Shown here piece after piece: positions 1 through 5,559 of a stretch of DNA of 5,559 nt. The notes beneath the pieces are model-generated. The model had not been told where the DNA came from. It ran no database searches and saw only the letters and a program-made list of their open reading frames with translations. The position numbers were made by a program, and so were the translations under genes. The stretch covers positions 1-5,559 of the forward strand of contig PNNM01000076.1 of the NCBI GenBank assembly GCA_013824215.1. The letters are read 5' to 3'. How positions within the stretch are numbered: position 1 is the stretch's first letter; every line of letters starts with the position of its first letter. This DNA comes from Coriobacteriaceae bacterium. Its GTDB lineage: Bacteria; Actinomycetota; Coriobacteriia; Anaerosomatales; D1FN1-002.

Positions 1-450
1 GCGCTGGTGGCCTTCCCGGTGGCCAACGCCGAGGAGGTGCGCGCGCTCGCCGCCGGGCGCGCGCTCGACTTCGTGCTCGTCTACTCCCAGTCCGAGCGCG
101 AGACGCTCGAGCACGGCGACGCCACGCAGGTCTTCAACCAGTCGCTCGAGATACTCGCCGAGCTGCGCGACTACGACGTGGTCGTCTTCATGGCCAGCGA
201 CTGGCGCATCCGCACCGTCGAGAAGATCCTCGGGCGCGAGGTGATCGGTGTGGTCCTCGGTCCCTCGCCGCTGCGCGAGGATGTGCATGTCGATCTGGGC
301 GAGCTGGCGGCGATCCTCGACGCTGTGACCGCGCCGGACACCCGTCCGGCGAAGCAGGCCACCGCGGGAGAGGCGGCAGCGGAGATGCTGCGCAAGGCCA
401 CGGGCGCCGCCCGCGCGGGTGCGAAGGGGTGGGGGACATCAAAGAAGTAG
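1..450 (+). CDS. 3' part of an unrecognised protein gene (5' end outside window)
   Basis: The frame is open from base 1 to a TAG at 448-450, giving 149 codons of what is probably a longer protein. A GTG at position 7 could start translation, but no Shine-Dalgarno is visible in the six preceding bases and the frame continues to the edge, so I treat it as truncated. The visible part has an alternating beta/alpha look: hydrophobic strands such as DFVLVYSQ and DYDVVVFMASDW, then REVIGVVLGPSP, separated by acidic or amphipathic helices. This suggests a cytoplasmic alpha/beta domain. The last 40 or so residues are Ala/Lys/Thr-rich and probably disordered. No signal peptide or membrane segment is seen. 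It overlaps the next gene by 22 bases in another frame, which suggests cotranscription and translational coupling. I do not recognise the family and assign no function. Confidence 0.75.
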   Translation, partial: ALVAFPVANAEEVRALAAGRALDFVLVYSQSERETLEHGDATQVFNQSLEILAELRDYDVVVFMASDWRIRTVEKILGREVIGVVLGPSPLREDVHVDLGELAAILDAVTAPDTRPAKQATAGEAAAEMLRKATGAARAGAKGWGTSKK

Positions 451-1349
451 TCGGCGTCAGCACCGGTTCGAGCAAGCGCGACCACACGGTCGAGCTGGAC
501 CTGCTCGGCGAGCGGTTCCGCATCTCGCGCGAGGGCACCGACGGCGATCTCGACCGCGCGGAGGCGCGCCTGCGCGAGCTCGACGGGAAGGTCGACGCCA
601 TCGGCATGGGCGGGCTGGATCTGTTCCTGAACGCCGCCGGCCGCACGTACTGGTTCCGCGAGGGCAAGCGCTTCCGGAACGCGGTGCGCGAGACGCCGAT
701 CCTGGACGGTTCCGGCCTGAAGGGCGCGGTCGAAGCCGACGTCGTGCGCCTCATGCGCGAGGACCTCGGGCTCACGGTGGCCGGCAAGCGCGTGCTCGTC
801 TGCTCGGCGGTGGATCGCTGGGGCATGGCCGAGGCGTTCTACGCAGAGGGCTGCAAGGTGGTGGCCGCGGACCTGCTCTACGCGCTCGGCATACCCATCA
901 TGCTGCGCACCAAGCCGACCACCATCCGCGTCATCCACGCCATCGCGCCGATCGCGGTGCAGCTCCCGTTCAAGTGGCTCTACCCCGCCGAGGCCGACCA
1001 TGAGACCAAGGTCGAGGCCGAGTCCAAGCACGCGCGACTCTACCGCGACGCCGACATCATCGCCGGCGACTACAAGTGGGTGCGCCAGTGGATGCCCGAG
1101 GACATGTCGGGCAAGTGGGTCATCACCAACACCACCACCGCCGAGGACGTCGAGTTCATGCGCTCGCGCGGGATCGAGCTGCTCGTCACGAGCACGCCGA
1201 GGCTCGAGGGGCGCTCGTTCGGCACCAACGTCATCGAGGCGACGATGGTAGCGCTCGACGGCGCGAGCCGAGCGCTCTCACCCGAGCGCTACCTGCAGCT
1301 GCTGCGCGAGACGGGGTTCACGCCCGACGTGCAGTGGCTCCAGCGGTAG
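429..1349 (+). CDS. Conserved alpha/beta protein of the family often named 'quinate 5-dehydrogenase'; function unproven
   Basis: This 306-residue protein looks complete. Its N-terminus (GVSTGSSKRDHTVE, from residue 9), GMGGLDL (59-65), the segment GKRVLVCSAVDRWGMAEAF (119-137) followed by ALGIPI (152-157), and TSTPRLEGRSFGTN (254-267) recall a family of about 300 residues in anaerobic Firmicutes and relatives that databases label quinate 5-dehydrogenase. That name comes from memory. I do not see the GxGGA-type nucleotide loop of AroE/YdiB shikimate/quinate dehydrogenases, so the enzyme name is doubtful. It is probably cytoplasmic; no signal peptide is seen. The GTG at 429 is the first in-frame start, but the AAGG at 424-427 lies too close to it. 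An ATC at 438, eight bases after AAGGGG (424-429), is a possible rare alternative. The overlap with the upstream gene suggests one operon. A hairpin terminator follows the TAG. Confidence 0.8.
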   Translation: MGDIKEVVGVSTGSSKRDHTVELDLLGERFRISREGTDGDLDRAEARLRELDGKVDAIGMGGLDLFLNAAGRTYWFREGKRFRNAVRETPILDGSGLKGAVEADVVRLMREDLGLTVAGKRVLVCSAVDRWGMAEAFYAEGCKVVAADLLYALGIPIMLRTKPTTIRVIHAIAPIAVQLPFKWLYPAEADHETKVEAESKHARLYRDADIIAGDYKWVRQWMPEDMSGKWVITNTTTAEDVEFMRSRGIELLVTSTPRLEGRSFGTNVIEATMVALDGASRALSPERYLQLLRETGFTPDVQWLQR

Positions 1350-1362
1350 CGCCCGTACGCGA

Positions 1363-1388
1363 ACGCCCGCCCCGTGCGGGGCGGGCGT
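1363..1388. terminator. GC-rich hairpin, probably a shared terminator between convergent genes
   Basis: A perfect 11-base-pair stem (ACGCCCGCCCC at 1363-1373 against its complement at 1378-1388) encloses a 4-base loop, GTGC. It begins 14 bases after the stop of the plus-strand gene and lies 30 bases beyond the stop of the convergent yggT gene, the usual place for a bidirectional terminator. The T tract is weak: on the plus strand the stem is followed by CGGGTCTT, and on the minus strand by TCGCG. Intrinsic termination may therefore be partial or rely on the strong stem, as is common in GC-rich genomes. Confidence 0.7.
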
Positions 1389-1417
1389 CGGGTCTTGAGC
1401 CTGAGGTCGGTCCTCGT

Positions 1418-1834
1418 CTACGAGACCGGCGGGCGGACGTCTCCCTCGGCTTCCTCGCTCGTCTCGACGGTCGTGGCGGTCGACCGCGGCGTGACCGCGT
1501 CGATCAGCGCCGCTATGCCGTACCCGACCACGGTGTAGACCGCGATCGCGAGCAGGATGCTCCAGTCGAACACGGCCGCCTCGGCCCTGAGGGTGCCGAA
1601 GACCGCCTGGAACGGCGCCATCAGCGATGCCGTGATGTCGTAGACGAACTGCGTGAAGCTCGCGGCCGCGTTGGCCCCGAAGAGCCTCAAGGCGAACCGG
1701 AAGCCCAGCAGGGTGTCCACGACAGCGGTCAAGAACCAGACTATGCGGATGAGCACGATCTCGATCGGGCGGCGGGTCTCGCGGTGTGTGATCCGTCTAC
1801 CGCTGAGACCTGCACCGGCTGTGCGACCGTTCAT
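1418..1834 (-). CDS. YggT-family small integral membrane protein
   Basis: The 138-residue protein has two hydrophobic helices, about residues 26-47 and 92-114. Between them is a segment typical of the YggT family: RFALRLFGANAAASFTQFVY followed by an ITASLMAPFQAVFG stretch (about 47-80), matching the 'LRLLGAnP...F..fvy.iT.P...PF' pattern. The N-terminus is basic (GRRITHRETRR) and the C-terminal tail is acidic, so a hairpin in the cytoplasmic membrane is likely. The biochemical role of YggT proteins is not settled; links to osmotic tolerance and cell division have been proposed for members elsewhere. The reading frame extends to 2023, but I chose the ATG at 1834 because GAGGTG lies 8 bases upstream and the extra 63 residues look non-coding (Arg/Ala-rich). 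It converges on the 429-1349 gene. A LexA-type palindrome lies just upstream of the ribosome binding site. Confidence 0.88.
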   Translation of the reverse strand: MNGRTAGAGLSGRRITHRETRRPIEIVLIRIVWFLTAVVDTLLGFRFALRLFGANAAASFTQFVYDITASLMAPFQAVFGTLRAEAAVFDWSILLAIAVYTVVGYGIAALIDAVTPRSTATTVETSEEAEGDVRPPVS

Positions 1835-1842
1835 CGTCCATG

Positions 1843-1848
1843 CACCTC
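1843..1848 (-). promoter_or_regulatory. Ribosome binding site that fixes the yggT start
   Basis: On the minus strand GAGGTG sits 8 bases before the ATG at 1834. It is the only good Shine-Dalgarno among the candidate starts of this frame and supports the 138-residue form rather than the 201-residue one. Confidence 0.8.
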
Positions 1849-1855
1849 GTTCATG

Positions 1856-1871
1856 TCGAACGCGCGTTCGC
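1856..1871. promoter_or_regulatory. Candidate LexA (SOS) box upstream of yggT
   Basis: The bases TCGAACGCGCGTTCGC contain a perfect 14-base palindrome, CGAAC-GCGC-GTTCG (1857-1870). It satisfies every position of the Gram-positive LexA/DinR consensus CGAACRNRYGTTYG and nearly all of the mycobacterial form TCGAAC-N4-GTTCGA. It lies 22-37 bases upstream of the yggT ATG and about 170 bases upstream of the ccm promoter on the other strand, so yggT is the likelier target. No clear sigma-70 promoter was seen for yggT next to it. LexA binding is inference. The site could instead bind another repressor or form an mRNA hairpin. Confidence 0.5.
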
Positions 1872-2016
1872 GCGCGGCTTGCCGTGCTTCTACAGGGTGC
1901 ATTCCCCTGGGCGTCCCTCATCACCCAAAGCGCAGGTAGTGGTGCTGGAACGGCCGGACCGCCGAGCGGCACCCTTCTTGCTCCTCCGCGCGAGGCCGCG
2001 CGCGAGGCAGCACGTG

Positions 2017-2046
2017 TTCCCACGCGCGGCGGACGGATGCTACAAT
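2017..2046 (+). promoter_or_regulatory. Putative sigma-70-type promoter of the ccm operon (extended -10)
   Basis: A good -10 hexamer, TACAAT (2041-2046), is preceded by TGC, giving an extended -10 (TGn). The best -35 is TTCCCA (2017-2022) with an 18-base spacer; it matches TTGACA at only four positions, which the extended -10 could offset. Transcription would begin near 2053, leaving a leader of about 115 bases before the ccmE GTG. It is one of the few T/A-rich spots in a very GC-rich region. Confidence 0.55.
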
Positions 2047-2052
2047 CCGTCC
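2031..2052. promoter_or_regulatory. Inverted repeat across the -10 box: candidate operator
   Basis: The arms GGACGGAT (2031-2038) and ATCCGTCC (2045-2052) are perfect reverse complements separated by GCTACA. The predicted -10 hexamer (2041-2046) falls between and partly within the arms, and the dyad ends near the predicted start of transcription. A dimeric regulator bound here would block RNA polymerase, so an operator controlling the ccm genes is plausible. No regulator gene is present in the window to name it. Confidence 0.45.
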
Positions 2053-2153
2053 CGTTCAGGCAAGCAGGTGGCGGCGGTGCTCTCTCGTCCCGGCGGCGGC
2101 ATGAGGCCGGGTCATGAGTCCGCGAACACCTCGCTCACGGTGCTTTCACGTGC

Positions 2154-2158
2154 AGGAG
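2154..2158 (+). promoter_or_regulatory. Ribosome binding site of ccmE
   Basis: AGGAG lies 10 bases before the GTG at 2169. It supports this GTG as the start, placing the membrane anchor at residues 8-27 of the product. Confidence 0.7.
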
Positions 2159-2168
2159 TTGAGCGCGA

Positions 2169-2840
2169 GTGAACAAGCGGGCACAGGTCAGGCTCATCGG
2201 CGTCACAGCGATCATCGTGATCGCGGTCGCAGCCATCCTGCTGGGCACGGCCAAGAAAGAGGGCGCGATCCAGAAGGGTGTGGCCGAGATCGCGGCCGAT
2301 ACAGCGCTCGTGGGCCAGCGCGTCAAGGTCGGCGGGTCGGTCGTTCCGGGCTCCTGGGACAAGAAGTCCAACCCGATGCGCTTCGAGATCCGCGAGGAGG
2401 GCGCAAGCGGCGGGCCCACCCTCAAAGTCGTCTACTCCGGCCAGGTCCCGAGCACCTTCGGCGACGACGTGGCCGCCATCATCACCGGCACGCTGCAGGA
2501 AGGCGGCCTGATCGAGGCCACCGACATGATCACGAAGTGCCCCTCGAAGTACGAGTCGGCCACCGGCGCCGAGACCGTCGACGTCCTGCTGGCCAACGGC
2601 GCGAAGATCGCGGGCAAGCCGATCAAGGTCACCGGCTTCGTCGTCACCGGCTCGATCAAGCCCCCCGGCGGCGGCGAGCGCTTCCGCATCGCGGCCAAGG
2701 CCGCGGGCGGCAACTCGGTCGGCGTCGTCTACGAGGGCGCGCTCCCGGACGGCATGGCCGACGCCTCGAGCGTCGTGCTCGGCGGCTCGCTCGGCACCGA
2801 CGGAGTGTTCACCGCGACATCGGTCGCCATCTCGAAGTAG
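2169..2840 (+). CDS. ccmE: CcmE-type haem chaperone, CxxxY variant with a second CcmE-like domain
   Basis: The 223-residue protein has a short basic N-terminus, one membrane anchor (about residues 8-27) and then two periplasmic OB-fold-like units. Unit 1 (about 47-130) carries CcmE features: VGQRVKVGGSVVPGS, then VVYSGQVPSTFGDD, then an EATDMITKCPSKY end. C124 and Y128 form a CxxxY motif in place of the usual HxxxY that binds haem covalently; such Cys variants are known from Desulfovibrio and archaeal Ccm systems. Unit 2 (about 147-223) repeats the pattern (AGKPIKVTGFVVTGS, VVYEGALPDG, VFTATSVAISK) but stops before any Cys/His-xxx-Tyr. Classical CcmE is about 140-160 residues, so this is longer by one domain. 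CcmE takes haem from CcmABCD and hands it to CcmF; the ccmF gene follows after 80 bases. The start is a GTG with AGGAG upstream. I am confident of the family and infer that the second unit is structural or regulatory. Confidence 0.88.
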   Translation: MNKRAQVRLIGVTAIIVIAVAAILLGTAKKEGAIQKGVAEIAADTALVGQRVKVGGSVVPGSWDKKSNPMRFEIREEGASGGPTLKVVYSGQVPSTFGDDVAAIITGTLQEGGLIEATDMITKCPSKYESATGAETVDVLLANGAKIAGKPIKVTGFVVTGSIKPPGGGERFRIAAKAAGGNSVGVVYEGALPDGMADASSVVLGGSLGTDGVFTATSVAISK

Positions 2841-2905
2841 CTTCCAGTCCACCACGAGGTCCCTCGCGCGGCACGGAGCCGCGGCCCTTCAGGCGGGCGG
2901 GACAC

Positions 2906-2912
2906 AGGAGGT
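2906..2912 (+). promoter_or_regulatory. Strong ribosome binding site of ccmF
   Basis: AGGAGGT, a near-perfect Shine-Dalgarno, lies 8 bases before the ATG at 2921 and fixes the start of ccmF. Confidence 0.85.
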
Positions 2913-2920
2913 AGTAGCGC

Positions 2921-4987
<2,067 letters not shown>

Positions 4988-4988
4988 T

Positions 4989-4993
4989 AAGGA
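4989..4993 (+). promoter_or_regulatory. Ribosome binding site of ccmA
   Basis: AAGGA lies 5 bases before the ATG at 4999 and overlaps the second of the tandem stop codons that end ccmF, so the two genes are tightly linked in translation. It fixes the ccmA start. Confidence 0.75.
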
Positions 4994-4998
4994 CACAC

Positions 4999-5559
4999 AT
5001 GGCCGGGGCCGACTGCGAGAGCGCGCTCGAGGTCCGCGATCTCGTCCGCGCGTTCGGCGCCCGCAAGGCGCTCGACGGCGTGGACCTCGACCTGCCCCGC
5101 GGCGCGTTCCTCTCGATCTTCGGCCCCAACGGCGCGGGCAAGACCACGCTCGTCAAGGTGCTGACCACGCTCATGCCGCCGAGCAAGGGCACCGCGAAGG
5201 TCTGTGGCCTCGACGTGGTGGCCGAGGCGGTGGACCTGCGCGCCCGCATCGGGCTGATCAGCCACAACCCGCTGCTCTACCCCGATCTTTCCGCCGAGGA
5301 GAACCTGCTGTTCTTCGCGGACATGTACGGGGTCGAGCGGCCGCGCGAACGCGTGGACGAGCTGCTCGTGAGTGTCGAGCTGGACCACCGGCGCCTCGAC
5401 CGGGTCGGCGACTTCTCGCGCGGCATGACCCAGCGTCTCTCGATCGCCCGCGCGTTGCTCCACCGGCCCGAGGTCCTCTTCCTCGACGAGCCCTACTCCG
5501 GCCTGGACCCCCACGCGATGGACATCCTCGACACACTGATCGCGCAGATCCGCACGGCG
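4999..5559 (+). CDS. ccmA: Haem exporter / Ccm ABC transporter ATPase CcmA (3' end outside window)
   Basis: The frame is open from the ATG to the window edge, 187 codons of an expected 200-230 or so. The product is an ABC ATPase: Walker A GPNGAGKTT (42-50), Q-loop region LISHNPLLYPDLSAEENL (86-103), signature FSRGMTQ (139-145), Walker B VLFLDE (159-164) and D-loop SGLD (167-170). The H-loop lies beyond the edge. A His (H89) replaces the usual Q-loop Gln, as in CcmA proteins, where E. coli has GHQP at this place. This and the position 11 bases after ccmF argue for CcmA rather than a generic ABC-2 ATPase. In the Ccm pathway CcmA works in the cytoplasm with CcmB, CcmC and CcmD, and its ATP hydrolysis releases holo-CcmE for use by CcmF. 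ccmB and ccmC would be expected downstream, outside this window. Confidence 0.9.
   Translation, partial: MAGADCESALEVRDLVRAFGARKALDGVDLDLPRGAFLSIFGPNGAGKTTLVKVLTTLMPPSKGTAKVCGLDVVAEAVDLRARIGLISHNPLLYPDLSAEENLLFFADMYGVERPRERVDELLVSVELDHRRLDRVGDFSRGMTQRLSIARALLHRPEVLFLDEPYSGLDPHAMDILDTLIAQIRTA

Larger units (their letters stand above)
1835..2168. other. Divergent intergenic region between yggT and ccmE
   Basis: This 334-base stretch separates the minus-strand yggT start from the plus-strand ccmE start. It holds the yggT ribosome binding site, the candidate LexA box, an imperfect tandem GC-rich repeat (1986-1995 and 1996-2007), the putative ccm promoter with its inverted repeat, and a leader of roughly 115 bases ahead of ccmE. 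The leader can form a modest hairpin, CCCGGC (2089-2094) with GCCGGG (2106-2111), possibly closed by AGGTG (2066-2070) with CACCT (2127-2131). I recognise no known riboswitch, tRNA or small RNA. Open frames crossing it (for example 1840-2172 plus) have Arg/Pro-rich, non-protein-like translations. Confidence 0.6.

Noticed and set aside
171..1031. Minus-strand open frame of 286 codons opposite the first two genes
   Set aside because: It is a shadow of two plus-strand genes with protein-like sequence and has no recognisable motif.
1986..2007. Imperfect tandem repeat CCGCGCGAGG / CCGCGCGCGAGG
   Set aside because: Only two copies are present, in a low-complexity GC stretch; no iteron or CRISPR-like structure accompanies it.
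1835..2023. 63-residue N-terminal extension of the YggT frame
   Set aside because: The extension is Arg/Ala/Pro-rich, lacks a Shine-Dalgarno and would run across the candidate LexA box. The ATG at 1834 has GAGGTG at the right spacing.
2053..2168. Possible riboswitch or small RNA in the ccmE leader
   Set aside because: Only a weak 6-base-pair hairpin and a 5-base-pair closing stem can be drawn, and no conserved riboswitch core is recognised. A covariance model search would be needed to revive it.
1840..2172. Plus-strand open frame of 110 codons across the intergenic region (and a similar one at 1653-2117)
   Set aside because: Its composition is low-complexity Arg/Pro with no ribosome binding site, and it runs through the predicted ccm promoter and into the ccmE start.
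2867..2883. Hairpin CGCGGC-ACGGA-GCCGCG between ccmE and ccmF
   Set aside because: The stem is only 6 base pairs with no T tract, and the ccm genes appear cotranscribed. It could be an RNA-processing or attenuating element, but such short GC stems are common at this base composition.

Overview
The window is a GC-rich (about two thirds G+C by eye) bacterial chromosomal segment, open at both ends. It uses GTG as well as ATG starts, has strong Shine-Dalgarno sites and mostly G/C third codon positions. No taxonomic marker is present. The base composition, an actinobacterial/Gram-positive-type LexA box, and a Ccm (System I) cytochrome c maturation locus beside a gene of the 'quinate 5-dehydrogenase'-named family would fit a deep-branching, possibly anaerobic actinobacterial lineage such as Coriobacteriia relatives. 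This placement is inference only.

Layout. (1) Positions 1-1349, plus strand: the 3' part of an unrecognised gene overlaps by 22 bases a complete 306-codon gene of a conserved family that databases tend to name quinate 5-dehydrogenase. A GC-rich hairpin at 1363-1388 follows. (2) Positions 1418-1834, minus strand: a small two-helix YggT-family membrane protein, convergent with the previous gene and sharing the hairpin. (3) Positions 1835-2168: a 334-base divergent intergenic region. It holds a 14-base palindrome that fits the Gram-positive LexA (SOS) box just upstream of yggT, and an extended -10 promoter pointing toward the ccm genes whose -10 lies across an 8+8-base inverted repeat. (4) Positions 2169-5559, plus strand: a cytochrome c maturation operon in the order ccmE, ccmF, ccmA, with ccmA running off the end.

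How the genes work together. CcmA is the ATPase of the CcmABCD machinery that loads and releases holo-CcmE. CcmE is the membrane-anchored periplasmic haem chaperone. CcmF, the haem lyase subunit, passes haem from CcmE to apocytochrome CxxCH motifs. CcmF keeps all four expected haem-ligand histidines and the WWD motif. CcmE is unusual in two ways: its haem attachment site is the rarer CxxxY form (C124, Y128) instead of HxxxY, and a second CcmE-like OB-fold without the attachment motif is fused behind the first. The tandem-domain CcmE is the most interesting item here; the two intergenic dyads come next.
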